DNA from: Sclerotinia nivalis
Lineage: Eukaryota > Ascomycota > Leotiomycetes > Helotiales > Sclerotiniaceae
DNA: 64,000 bases
Direction: 5' to 3'
Assembly: GCA_029531795.1 (NCBI GenBank)
Contig: JAPEIS010000003.1
Coordinates: 1,674,001-1,738,000, forward strand
Under the pieces are notes generated by a model. That model made no database searches. It was given only the letters and a program-made list of their open reading frames with translations, and was not told the origin of the DNA. Each line of letters begins with the position of its first letter. Position 1 is the stretch's first letter. The position numbers and the translations under genes were made by a program. Positions 22,275 through 34,400 of this stretch are shown piece after piece.

Positions 22275-24845
22275 TTAATTATTTGTTTGATATGGTGCAA
22301 TTCCCTTCTTAATCTCATATACTATTTCCGCCGCTTCATCTGCACTTTTCGCCTCAAAATCATATCGTTTTTCCTCTCGTGATTTGTATACAACAAGCTG
22401 TATTCATTATTAGCTTCGATGCACTGTGAAAATGTAACCATACGTTGTATTTAACAACATACCTTAAAATTAGTTGGGTGTCTTCGTGTCACTTTACAAC
22501 CAACCACGTTACTAAAATGAACCGTGGTTGTTTTGCCTTGTCCTTCAAACATCGTCTTTCCTGTAGATGCAGGAAGAACATGTAAATATTCTCCATCTAT
22601 CGAAATAACCCTTTCATTCATTCCCACAAATCTCATTGGTTGTTTTCTCCATACTATATACCTTCGATAATTGGCACATCCAAGTTCATCTTGTTTGACA
22701 CTCTCCATAAGAGGATGTGGTACTAACATTTGAGTTCCCTTGCGAGTTTTTCGAGGATCGGCTCGATCTATCATTAATGAATTGGGTGTACTACTTGATG
22801 GTGAACCAGTCATAGTTAATGGTCCATCAGTAGCAAAACGACGTCGATACAAATCTAGTTCTGATGAATTACCAATTGATCCAACCGTACGATCAAGGTA
22901 AACAACAGTTCCAGATCCAGTAAGTTTGAGAACGTGTCCTGCTTTGTCTAATTGTCTCTTCTTACAAACATTATCGAGTACATCGGCCAAGTAAGTATCA
23001 GTTGTGACTTCTAAAGCGACCAGTTGTCCAGGTGTAGCATTATTTGAATGAATATGAATACTCAATATCTTTTTGGTACCACTACCCCTTGAAGTAGGTT
23101 GAGTAAGAGCTGTCCCAATCGTAGGTGCATCTGCTAATGTGGAATTCTTTCGTAATGCTGTCATCGTTGTAAGGAGAGGATTTTGATGAGGCTGGGTACC
23201 AAGTGGAAATGAGTTATTAGGTTTAGGTGTATTGATAGGAGTAAACTCTTCTTCCGCTTCAGATGAGGCAACAGCTTCTTGTTTGAATTGAGGAGTGAGT
23301 TGTTGATTTTCTTCGAATTGTTCATCGGTCGCTTCAACCAAAGCAAACTCATCAAAAGTTTTGGAATTCGATCTCGCCCTAGGTGCAGCTCGATTGTTGG
23401 CGAATGTAAATGATGTTACTGGTTTGAGACGATCAAGAGGCGGAAAATCTGTGTCTACCTCCCCATCATCAACCATTCGTAAAATCCATCGATTAACATT
23501 CAATTTCTCAGGGGGTATAGTGGGCTCTAATTTTTCCTCAAAATACCTCCATAGACTCAACCCAATCAAATCAGTAATAACTACTGGTCGATTATGTGAT
23601 TCATCTTCATGAACTGTTCTCCTAATCAAAACCTCGTAAGGCTTCGTCGTTGAAGTAGCAAATGGTGCCAATATACGAATATTGATAGGATTAGGATCTC
23701 CTTGTCCAGAAAGAGAAGCAAAACTTTCGAATGGCATAGCAGCTTTCGTTCGCTTGGCCGAAATCATTGCTGACAATAAACTCTTAGGTTGTATCGTACT
23801 TATAGGACGAGGGGGTGGTAAGGCTTGAAGTACTGGAGGTGCTGGCTTTGATCTTTTCGTTGGCGATCGTATAAGTTCTCGAGGTATAGTATTACCAATA
23901 TGCTCTGGTGCGGCAGTTATTGGTCCATCAACACTATCTAATATAGATGCACTATCGATACTACCACCGAATGCTGAAGACATATCTGATCCAGAGTCTT
24001 CATCTTCTTCCTCTTCTTCTAAGAGATCACTTACTTGTCTCTTTACGCCGGCATCAGGATCAGATGGATGAGTTCGAACCGTTCTACCGGCTCTAGCAGC
24101 ATTCCTATTTGATTCTCTCTGCCTTTGAAAAGCAGACGCATCAAACTCGTTATCAGATGACATCTCACTACTCGTAACAGTATCTCTTCTCGCTCTTTCT
24201 TTCACAACCTCTACAGCAGATTGGGAACCTCTTCTTATGCCAGGTCCTAGAGTACGTGATGGGGAATTCGCAGTTGTAGATTGTCGAAGATTGGATCCAC
24301 GAATGGGAGAAGAACCAGAACGATTTCGTATAGGCATTTTAGAGAATTTGATTTGTTGAGCTGCCCTTTGATCTCCATCATCATCACTATCATCACTCAA
24401 ATCACTACTATCTTCCTCCTCCATTTGTTCTCGTCTACGCCTCCTTTTCGTCGCGATTCCTGGCCCAACAGTATCCCCTGCTCCTCCTGTGAGCAAGCCT
24501 CCTTCATCGATGTCATCCTCAAGACCTGAAGGTGCCAGACCAGCTGATCTAGGTGGTGCTTGAAAATATTCTGATGCGATAGCTGTTGGTATTGGTGGGG
24601 AATGTGTTCGTTTTATATTTGCGGCATTCGTACGCCATCCAGCAGCTTTGAATCCAGCAGTATTTAAAAAACCATCGTTAATCGTTATAAGTCGCTCTCC
24701 AACACCATCTGCGATTGAGTTTAAATAATTTGATCTCAGTTGATAAGAGACGAGACTGTGTAACGCGTCAACTAGATTAGGGAAGAGGGGAGGGAGATAG
24801 TTGGGGAATTAGAAAATCTTACTCTTCCACTTGAATGACCGACAT
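22275..24845 (-). CDS. TORC2 subunit Sin1/Avo1
   Basis: Exons 24845-24823, 24755-22463 and 22397-22275 join to 812 aa. The N-terminus MSVIQVEDLVSYQLRSNYL followed by DGVGERLI is the conserved Sin1 N-terminal region. A long acidic/Ser-rich linker leads to the CRIM domain (about 335-480, which recruits AGC kinase substrates to TORC2), then a Ras-binding-like domain (about 570-640) and a C-terminal PH domain (about 700-812, starting near YRRYIVWRKQPMRF). The short last exon completes the PH domain (LVVYKSREEKRYDFEAK). TORC2 acts at the plasma membrane on actin, sphingolipid and AGC-kinase signalling. Using the nearer acceptor of intron 1 breaks the frame; the acceptor used here (ACACAG, before 24755) restores it and gives a conserved sequence. 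The gene is divergent from the PRCC-domain gene, 291 bp away. Confidence 0.9.
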
Positions 24846-25136
24846 AGTAGAAATGAAATGTAAATAATGTAAAGAAACGATCACCGGCTCGTAAATATGA
24901 AAGAAGAGTAAGGAGGTCTAGGAAGTACGATTGTTTGAGTCATTATCAAGCTTTCACTGTTAATCTCAACCATGAATGAATGAAGTTGCAATACATTATC
25001 TATCAATGCGCAGCCTTACAGTATCTGGGGTACACTAAAATTGGCGACTATTTACTTTTCATCAGGCTGTAGCAACAGCCTTTTCATCAACTCACAAACC
25101 ATCACAAACAAAAGTATTAAAAATCCATCAACAACA
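24846..25136. promoter_or_regulatory. compact bidirectional promoter, Sin1 / PRCC-domain gene
   Basis: The 291 bp between the two ATGs must contain both 5' leaders and promoters. No TATA box is obvious; CATTATC/TTATCAAG words are present but I assign no factor. Confidence 0.6.
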
Positions 25137-26321
25137 ATGGGACTTGTCGATTATTCAGATTCGGACGATTCAGATGTCCCAGAGATTACTGCGCCGAAGC
25201 AATCATCATCAACATCTACAACGAGTAAACCAGCATTTCAAAAAGTTGTCGATAGATCAAACCCTGGCAAAATTCGAGTTTCATTGTCACAAACATCTAA
25301 GGACGATACCAAAACCGATGAGCCACCAACAAAGCGCGCAAAGACTGGTGGTGGAGCTTTTAGTGGATTTAATTCATTCTTGCCAGCTCCGAAAAGAACA
25401 GGACAATCTACAAATGCGACTTTAGGTGGTGGGAATGCGGCACGAAAGAGTGGTTTAGGAGCTGGAGTTAATTTAAAGACTGGAGCTACTCCTGCTTTTA
25501 GTCGAGAACCGGAGCCTGTGAGAGAATATACGGAAGAAGAGCCTGTAGGAGATGAAGAGGCAGGTAACGGATCTGGGATGAATTTATCTCCTCCAAGCTC
25601 CTTGGTTGATGAACAGAAACCGGCAGATGAAGTCAAATTAGTTGGAAAACCATTAATGTTCAAACCATTATCTGTCGCGAGGAAACCAGCAAAAAAGAAG
25701 CTTCAAAAATCAAGCTTAAATACATCTACATCTTCTACTTCTACTCCAACACCACAAATCAGCACACCAGCCACTCCACAGAAGTCTGGGAAAGCAACCC
25801 CAAAACCAAAAGTATCATTATTCTCTCTCGAAATAGAATCAGCCAACACAACTCCAAACACCACTTCTAATGGAGAATACAAACCAATGCTTTACCAACC
25901 CATCTCCGACCAAGAGCCAACCTACGAAGAATACACTCCCACAACCACACACACCCTCCCATTCGTCCCCACTCCCCCAGTCAACACCCATAACACCGAA
26001 TCCCTATCCTCCATAGCCGATACCCTTCACCTCTCCGCGGCCGAACGGCGCCAACTATTTGGGCGCCAAAAAGGTGGTTCTGGTCCACAAGCAGCAACTA
26101 AAATCATAAATTTCAACACAGATCAAGAATACGCACATAACGAAGAATTGCGGGCATCAGGTGAACAAGTGGTACATAATCCAGTTAGAGCTATTGCTCC
26201 TGGTAAACATAGTTTGAAACAGTTGGTTGGGGCGGCGCAGAGTCAGAAGGAAGCGTTGGAGGAGAGTTTTGCTACGGGAAGGAATAATAGGAAGGAAGCG
26301 GGTAGTAAATATGGGTGGTAG
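25137..26321 (+). CDS. PRCC-domain protein (mitotic checkpoint / splicing-associated)
   Basis: A single exon of 394 aa starts MGLVDYSDSDDSD, the usual PRCC-family start. It is preceded by an in-frame stretch lacking any upstream ATG. The middle is disordered and rich in Ser/Thr/Pro/Lys. The C-terminal 120 residues carry the conserved PRCC block (INFNTDQEYAHNEELRASGE, then APGKHSLKQLVGAA and KEALEESFATGRNNRKEAGS) ending in KYGW. Human PRCC interacts with MAD2B and is found with spliceosomal proteins; the fungal role is inferred. Confidence 0.87.
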   Translation: MGLVDYSDSDDSDVPEITAPKQSSSTSTTSKPAFQKVVDRSNPGKIRVSLSQTSKDDTKTDEPPTKRAKTGGGAFSGFNSFLPAPKRTGQSTNATLGGGNAARKSGLGAGVNLKTGATPAFSREPEPVREYTEEEPVGDEEAGNGSGMNLSPPSSLVDEQKPADEVKLVGKPLMFKPLSVARKPAKKKLQKSSLNTSTSSTSTPTPQISTPATPQKSGKATPKPKVSLFSLEIESANTTPNTTSNGEYKPMLYQPISDQEPTYEEYTPTTTHTLPFVPTPPVNTHNTESLSSIADTLHLSAAERRQLFGRQKGGSGPQAATKIINFNTDQEYAHNEELRASGEQVVHNPVRAIAPGKHSLKQLVGAAQSQKEALEESFATGRNNRKEAGSKYGW

Positions 26322-27423
26322 ATTGGAGATTTTAGTGATGAGTTTGGGTGGTAGATTGGTCAGGTTTTTTGATAACGAGAATGAGATGAGGAAGAAAGGG
26401 ATGGTGGTGTGGAATTTATGATAGACTGGAGATGTAATGGAAATACGGAAAAAATTGATACCCATATACTTCATGACTATCTACAGATCTCCTTATTCAT
26501 GCCTTCCATACACACTATTGCGCACGTATACAATAGGAGAACTCCACTCCCCTCTCATCTCCCTGGTGGTAGGATGGAGAAGAAATCCCATAAAAATTCG
26601 ACAATAAGCGAGGAGACCCCCTTAATCCCAACCAAGATTCTACAAACTCACCTTATGATAACTCATTACTCATCATTCTTCACCAGCTCTACAACTCTTC
26701 CTCCTATATATACCATACCATACCATACCACATCCACGCAATCCCATCCTCAAACCCATCTTCTTTTCAAGTCTTCATGCATATAAATTAAAATTAAAGT
26801 CGCTCATCTATTATTTACATTGTTTCCATTGACAACATATTGTAAGACTACCATTACAATCATAGAGAATAGAATAGAGTATCAACTAAAATAACCATTA
26901 CCCAAAGAAATACGAGTTATTCATATTCATATTCATATTCATATTCATCCTCTAGCTAATAGATAATAACTAATAATTATCGATATATAATCGACTCTAA
27001 TCTACTCTAATTTTTCAAACTCAACAAGGATGCGGAACTTGGTGTGTATATACATACTATGAAGGATAAAGAATGAAGAATGAAAGTTGAAGGGATTTTG
27101 TTAAGGTTATATATAAATTATTGTTTATATTTGGATGTGATGTGATGTGATGTGATGATAATGTAATGAGGGGGTTATTTTGTATATAATGTGGATTATA
27201 GATAGCTAGATAGCAAGCTAATTTATTAGGAGAATTAGGATGTTGTGTTAACAGTTTAGAGGGTTGGTTTAGATATATTTTTTGTTTGGCGGGGAAATTT
27301 GATAGGAATGAGAGGGTGTTTGTGAGATAGATATAGATATAGATGCGTAGTAAGTGGTATAGAATTAGTACTCTATATATATTTAGAACTTAACACTTAC
27401 AATTAATTGATATCACCAAATAT

Positions 27424-27513
27424 ACTACACTGTGTAACTTAAATACTTTACACTTAAATACTTTACACTTAAATACTTTACACTTAACACTTAACACTTA
27501 ACACATACAAGAA
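27424..27513 (+). repeat. ACTTAAATACTTTAC minisatellite grading into ACTTAAC units
   Basis: About four copies of a 15-bp unit (CTTTACACTTAAATA) are followed by three ACACTTA units. The decay into shorter units suggests slippage. Confidence 0.85.
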
Positions 27514-27809
27514 ACCTTCCAAAAACTCCCCCCCTGCGCATTCCATAGATATATAAGCGATTTCATTCACGACGTGCTGGAATAGATAGATATAAACAAT
27601 TGCCGCTTCAAGTGAAATTAACATGGATTGATATTTTTTGGATTATGAGGATGCTGGGAGTGGAATGGAAGATTTTTGTTAGATTGTTATTGTTATGGGT
27701 TGGTAAGGGAGAAGAGGGAAAAGGAGGGATGAAGTGTTGAGTTCTTATTTCTGAGGATTGGAAGAGGAGGGGAAGATGGAAGAGGGAGGGTAGAAGATAG
27801 AATATGTAC

Positions 27810-27838
27810 GCAGGGAGAGAGAGAGAGAGAGAGAGAGA
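27810..27838 (+). repeat. (GA)n microsatellite
   Basis: An uninterrupted GA run of about 13 units. Confidence 0.92.
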
Positions 27839-28206
27839 TAAAAGAAAGCAATAGAATAGCCGAATATGATATATGAATTACACGTATTAAGAAATAGATG
27901 TAAGGAAGAGGAACGCGCCATTATGTGAAAGTTGGAGAATGTAGATAATATATAATATAGAAATAATCGTATGTATATACAAATTTCAATGACTTTCTCT
28001 ATTCCCGGGCCTTGTCCTAAGCGATACCCATCCAAGACGTTCCCAAAATCAAACCAAACCAGATAAACTCCACCCGATCACAGCTCTTGTTCTCAGGAAA
28101 TATATACGCCATAACACCATCTAGTCCAGACTCCAACCTATACCAGACCAAACAAAACCAGAACAAACACCCCCAAATAATCATCCAATCAAAACTACCA
28201 CACCAC

Positions 28207-29517
28207 CTAACAATCCACCTCAACAAGCGTAAATCTTCTCTCCCCTCTCATCAAACAGTCCCACTCCCCTCTAGTCCCAGGACTAAAATCCTCCACTCTA
28301 TTCGGAGTTCTCTCACCCCTAAAAAATGGCCCCCTATCCTCTTTCTCTCCATTCCCTCCATCTCCCCTTCCCCAAACAGGACTTTCCCCATCCCTCCCCT
28401 TAGCACTCTCACCCACCTCCACCAAATCCTCCTTCCCCACAAAAGAAGTCCTCACCGATAAATTCCGTGAATTCCTCCCCTCCTCATTCACAATCGCCCC
28501 CTCTCTCATACACCCCCCATAAAATTTCCTGTACCCCTCCTCAACATCATACAACGCACTAAGCGAAATCCCCAACCACTCATAACATCTCACCAACTCC
28601 CCTCTCCCAACCTTCTTCCCATCCCGTATTAAAACCAAACGTCTCAACTCATCAACAGCAATCCTCATATCTCCTGCAGAAAGACTACGGGAATAAATAT
28701 GCAGCGCACACTTAAACGTATACAAATAATCGAGCGAATAGAGCGATAGTCCCGCACTTGTAAAAACAAGTCGATTTTGAGAAAGAGAACGATGAATTAA
28801 ATCTTGAGTGGGAGAATCGGTTATAGGTTCGGAGAGCGATGATGTAGATAGCCAGTTTCCACCAATAGAGGGGAATTTTTTCTCGGCTCGGGATATGGTG
28901 GCGCGCAAGATGCGTTCGGCGCGCGGTGCTAGGGTGGTGGAATGCATGAGTGTGACGCCGTAGCGATTTGGTGTATCTGGGGCTGTCCATTCTGTGGTTG
29001 GGGTGCAAGGGGTTGAAGGGGGAGAAATTGAGGCGCGGATGTGGTGGGCCATGGTATCTTTTGGGGAAGAGGGGAGTCCGGAGTATTTTGTGCGTGAGAG
29101 ATAGATTGTGGATGTGGAGAGTGTAGATGCCGTTGTAGAGTTTGAGCGTTCGGAAGAGGTATTGGAAAAGATCGTGTTACTTGGACTTGCAGCACGGGAG
29201 CTCAATGGAGAAGATCTTCGACTGGAAGGTGAAATATCGCGAGTATAAGATGTAAGTGGTGCGTTATTGTAGAGGAGTGATGATGGTGAAGTAGCGAGAG
29301 AATGGGCACCGGGTGCGATAATAGAGTTGGATATAGCAGGACTTTGAATTTGATTGTCTCTCTTGACGACAATTAATGATAAGTGAAGTCTTTTTTGCAC
29401 CAAACGTTTTGATAGGTAATCAAGAGCTTCGAGTAATTCGGATGGTAATTGCATTGGTTGAAGCAATGATGTACCTGCTTCCAATGGAGAAGATATGCTA
29501 TTCTTTGAGATAGGCAT
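28207..29517 (-). CDS. fungal protein of unknown function
   Basis: A single exon of 436 aa begins MPISKNSISSPLEAGTSLLQ. I do not recognise a named family. The N-terminal block ELLEALDYLSKRLVQKRLHLSLIVVKR looks folded. A Ser-rich disordered segment follows (about 80-170), then motifs such as GVTLMHSTTLAPRAERILR. An alpha-helical part (about 250-350: FTSAGLSLYSLDYLYTFKCA, MRIAVDELRRLVLIRDGKKV, CYEWLGISLSALYDVEEGYR) has the look of a conserved fungal-specific domain. The acidic/Gly-rich tail is variable. The open frame extends 64 codons upstream only from a non-ATG codon and through hydrophobic leader-like sequence, so the ATG at 29517 is preferred. No signal peptide or membrane helix remains with this start. 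Confidence 0.7.
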   Translation of the reverse strand: MPISKNSISSPLEAGTSLLQPMQLPSELLEALDYLSKRLVQKRLHLSLIVVKRDNQIQSPAISNSIIAPGAHSLATSPSSLLYNNAPLTSYTRDISPSSRRSSPLSSRAASPSNTIFSNTSSERSNSTTASTLSTSTIYLSRTKYSGLPSSPKDTMAHHIRASISPPSTPCTPTTEWTAPDTPNRYGVTLMHSTTLAPRAERILRATISRAEKKFPSIGGNWLSTSSLSEPITDSPTQDLIHRSLSQNRLVFTSAGLSLYSLDYLYTFKCALHIYSRSLSAGDMRIAVDELRRLVLIRDGKKVGRGELVRCYEWLGISLSALYDVEEGYRKFYGGCMREGAIVNEEGRNSRNLSVRTSFVGKEDLVEVGESAKGRDGESPVWGRGDGGNGEKEDRGPFFRGERTPNRVEDFSPGTRGEWDCLMRGERRFTLVEVDC

Positions 29518-31460
29518 ATTGATGATAGTGAACAGATCCACAGTAGATAGATGATCCGAGAACTTTTGATTGTCTATCTGTATACACAATATAAAAAGCT
29601 GAAGCCGATGAACAGTTACTTGACTTGAGGGTCCAGCCAACAGATATACAAGTATCAAGACTCCAAAAACAAGACGCCGCCAATACCCAAAATAAACTCT
29701 CCGATGCAAGCCCTAAGATGCAACTAACATTCTGATAAAGCTTTGACTACATCCTGCTCAATGATTATTTAGTACTACAACCAAAATTTCTTGAGGGAAA
29801 ATTAATTCTTTCTTGAGCTTGACGGGTACAAATATGCAAGACATTTTTGTTTATATAGTATGATTGGTTAGAAGTGTTTCCTGAAATAAAATCCATGTGG
29901 ATAGTTTTATTTTTGGGATTTGATGATTACTACATGAAACCAAAAAGCGTATAAGTCCACCCCCTTTTAGCCACTACAAAGATTCAAAGGTTTGTATGTA
30001 GTACCACAGTGCTAGAACTTTATCAAAACCACTCCAGATGTGATGAACTCCCGGGCGCCTAGCACCCACCTACCAATGATATATTGCATATCCGTGCAAC
30101 CCCTGATATACTTCAATTTATTTTTGGATGTGACGAACCATGGGAATTTTCAAATATAGAAACAAATTACCCCGTATCTGGGATTTCTGGCGTTTATCTT
30201 CTAAAATCATTATCAACTGTAGATCAATCGACACAAATAAGAATTTTCTCCTGATTAAATGCAGGCCCTCACTCCTCACCCCTCCAATCCTCAAAAAGAC
30301 CACCTCGATATAAAAATCACATTTCGCAACCTTGCATATCATATTTTCATCTTCTTATCATCCAGTTTCCATTCTACTAAGAATAGTATTCTCTATGCGC
30401 CTTCATCATTTATTTGACTGGTGTGATTAGACCTTATTCTATGTATCTACTCAAGTATCTCTTATTTACATATTACCCCTCATTCTCACCTCGCTTCTCA
30501 ATTTCAATTAGAATAGATATGCATGTGTATCGAAGGGTAAGGGTAAGGATTATATAGGTCCGTGGCAGCCTCCCATGGCATGCCATTCTTAATACTACAT
30601 TATTGCTACCTACCCATAGCCAAATGCCAATCTTCCTATAAGTAAAAATGCCCAAGACCACCCCAAATCAACCAATTCATCTTATATACTCGAGTACATC
30701 ACATCACATCACATCATGCACATCAACAAAGCAGAAACAATTAAGAATTACGTATAGATATTTACCAATAGCATCTATAGTTTCCCAAGGCATATTCTCT
30801 TCGCTCGCAAGTACTTTTCTTCTCTTGCTCATAAACCAGCTAACTAAGTAATTCCCCGCCCTATCAGCATAATATCATAATTTCTTCTTTCCCATCATAC
30901 TCTCGTTTTTCCTTTGCATCATTCACCCCTAAAAAACATATCCGATAGACTTCATAACGCCATCCATCTAATCATCCATCCATCTTCCCATCCCATTCCA
31001 ATCCATTCCGCCCATCCATAAGATAAAAGAAAACTAAAATCACAGTAAAAGAAACACAAAATATCATGAGTGATTTATCCCATCCACTGCATCAACTCCG
31101 TTCACTCCAACCCAGCCCAGTCCAGCCTGGGCAGCCCAATCCACCGCCAATACCAATTCCCAATGTCCATAACCAAACCCCGACTGAGCCAAATGCATTT
31201 CATCAAAAGTAGTAAAAGCCATTCGCCAGTATCGCTAAGTTATGGGTCTCTGAAAATATTGCGCCACATGTAACGCCCTTTTTTATGACTTGTCGCAATT
31301 AACAGTGGATTCATCCGGCCAGTATTTGATCCCGTCGTCTAATAACACCATACGCCAGTGGAGACTGAAGAATTCGAAAGCTTTAACAGCTTATAATCAA
31401 AAGATGAAAAAGATGAAAACCGAAGGTGATAGTATCACAGAAATCATTTGAGCAATAAAG
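29518..31460. other. intergenic
   Basis: It lies between two minus-strand genes. AT-rich, with ATCACATC repeats near 30698-30715 and CATCCATCC words near 30960-31020. No gene or RNA is supported. Confidence 0.5.
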
Positions 31461-34400
31461 TTAGAGCTGTCCATCTAACTCACTATCCATAGGTTCACAA
31501 AGTTCCGTTATGTTGTCCATGGGTTCATCAGAGACATATTCATCATCAGAATTTTCCCATGCTATGATATGGTTAGCATGTTCAAATGGGCTAGAATGCG
31601 ATATCCTACCAGAACCATCGTCTACTTCTTCAACCATATATCTTCTTAAGTGATTCCAGAGATCTAAAATATGTTAGTTGCTTTTTTATTACCAATCGAA
31701 ATGACGTTGACTTACTGTCCATGTTCAACTTGTATCGATCGGCTGCTTGTCCGGGCTCAAAATATTGAAGACAAAGACCAACAACATGCTCGATGTTAAT
31801 CATAACTGTCCTAACGGCTTGCACACGTTGTCGTATATAAACATCTTGTAAATATTCTAAACAAGCGTTGCCCAACCTACGAGTCTGTTCCCGCCTGTGG
31901 TCTGCCAGGTTTTGTTCATTTTCTGGTGATGTATCGTCCTCTTCGACACCGATATTGAAGATAAGTTCTCCAAGGAAATCTTCAGTATCAGATCTGACAG
32001 TGCTTTGGTGATGAGTAAGAAGTGCAGGGACCCATTGAGTAAGTGTAGACAAGACAATCTTTGTAATTTCCTCTTGGGGAATATCGTTGCTATTGCTTTG
32101 CAAAGTGACGAGATCTTTGAAGAACTGAAGATACTCTGATCCATCGTTATTGTCAAGATTAAACGAATTCTTAGCAACATGAAAAGCCATCTCCGGGATT
32201 GCTTTCGGGTTTTCTGAATGCTCGCAATACAATATGGCAGCTCTTAAAAATGGGCCCCACAGTGGTTGACTGTTCCTTCTAATGCCGTGAGTGATTGCAC
32301 AATACATATATTGGTCAAGATCAAGATCGTCCGGATGTGGAAAGTGTAATAGTGTGGCGATAATTAATTTCGTTGCGTGCTGGTTCTGATTAATCATGAG
32401 AAGCTTTTCGGTGAGGATATGGGCCTTAGTCCTCGTCCAGTGGCAATTAATTCTGTTCCTTTCATCAAACGAAAAGGGTATTCTACGATCACCAAGGGAT
32501 AGTTGAAGTCGCGAACTAGATTGATCGATTTCGGCAGCCACCGGGTCGCAAACTGAGATGAGTCGAGCTAAGAGGTCGATGACGCTATCATACGAGACTG
32601 GTCTTTGCATCAAATTCCTCTTGGAAATCGCTTGAAGCATTCGTGTTAATTGAGAATCATTGTCGATCGTATCCGCGCAGATGATATCTATAGCTTTCAT
32701 GAGAAATCCAGAGTCGAGAAGAACTGCTGCCTCGTGATCCCCGAGGTTGGCGATGCTGGCGAGCAAGCCGAAGTATTCAGGCCAAGCCCTTATACTGCTG
32801 TGAAAGTTTTCATATAGTCGGATCAAGGCGGCAACCACATCTTGAAGCAAATTTGGATCGTCAGAACGAACGCGGCCACCATTACTAAGACCGTATGCAT
32901 ATCGTATCCCATTCTTTACCGACAATAAGGCTCCCAGGACTGCAACACCTACCTCTGAACGGACCGTGGCTTCAGGACACTTCAGAAGCAAGAAACGAAA
33001 AGAGTCTGTGCATCTACAAAGGTAGTCAAGAAAGTCCCGGCTGCATTCTCCGCAATATTGGCATTGTGCCCGCAAGGAATTTACGTATGTTCCGAGGTCT
33101 GGGACATCTTTTGAACGTGCGACTACTTGGTCCAGATGACACATTGCAACCCACATGGCTTGCTTTTCGAGTTCGTGCGGGTCTGTGCACTTCCCATTGT
33201 GCAGAAGCTTATTCAGGTGCCTTGTGTTTTCAAACATATTCCGAACGAGGAGGACATGGGCAGGGTCGTGGAGACAATACTTACGCATTACAAGCTCGTT
33301 CTCCAGAGTTATGTGGTTCGCCTGTCGCGGCTCGACAGCTATCTTCAATGGGTTGCGTACCACAGGCTTGTTATTCATGTTTATGCGGCTCCCCTGTAGC
33401 GGATTGACAACTGCCTTCGATAAAATTTCATTCTCCTCTTTGGCCAATTCGTCGTTTGCGACGGTCAATGTGGAAGAACGTTGATAAAACAACATATAGG
33501 CACTAAAGTTCTTTTCAAACGGGATGTTATCAATAGTCCCATGCTCAAGGCCACCAAAGCAGGCTGACTCCATGAAGCCTGGCTCCCAAGAAGTTACCGA
33601 GTCATCATTGAACTCCACCCAATTTTCTTTGCCACCAACTTGTGGCCGCTCTCGGATGTAAGAATAGTAATGGCCAGTTTCTGCTGTTCCAGAATGGACA
33701 AGAACGCCGACAAGCTCAAACATATCCTCTTCAACTTCACCTGATTCGTTCATGAGGTATTCAACCTTGTAAGGCCGCATGTCTATCGATGGTGGAAATG
33801 TAAAGTGGTCGTTGATCTTACTACGTGTCATTGTGCGGAGATTGTAATCGAATCTTTTCAAATGAAAGATCAAATTATCCGGCACATCCGTGAGACACGC
33901 CCGTTTGACTGCATTGACATGACGATCACAAGCCTCGCATTTGTACTTGTTTTCCCCTTCCATGGCTTCGCCCTCGACATATGCCTGCAGACTATCTTGG
34001 AGGGATTTTTTCCCCTTGATATCACATTGAATGGCGGAGAAGTCTTCTAATCTCCCTGAGATATGAGGGCATTCTTGCGACTTGATCTGCTGTACCAATT
34101 TGCCTCCATAAAATGATCGAACTTTGCGTTTGTCATCGTCTGTTAAATTTTCACGTTCGAAACGATCGAAGAGAAGGTTGTAAAACTCGTCAACATCCAT
34201 TTGGACGGTGACATCAATCTCAGTCTCCTCAAAAGTTGTAATAGACGCAGCAAAATTAGTTGGATCGATGAATCGCTGCATACTATTTTGCATGAAAGAA
34301 AACAATTGTTGAGTCTCAATGAGTAGCTTTTGCGAACCTGGAACAGTGATATGTGAATGGAGAATGAACTCCCTAAATGACAAATTCATGAATAGCTGCG

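Larger units (their letters stand above)
26322..28206. other. intergenic, convergent 3' ends
   Basis: Low-complexity AT-rich DNA with several simple repeats (ATTCAT at 26922-26947, TGTGATG at 27134-27156, and those listed separately). No gene is seen. Confidence 0.5.

Noticed and set aside
24757..24772. Earlier TAG acceptor for Sin1 intron 1
   Set aside because: It shifts the frame to an immediate stop; the acceptor at 24756 restores the conserved N-terminus.
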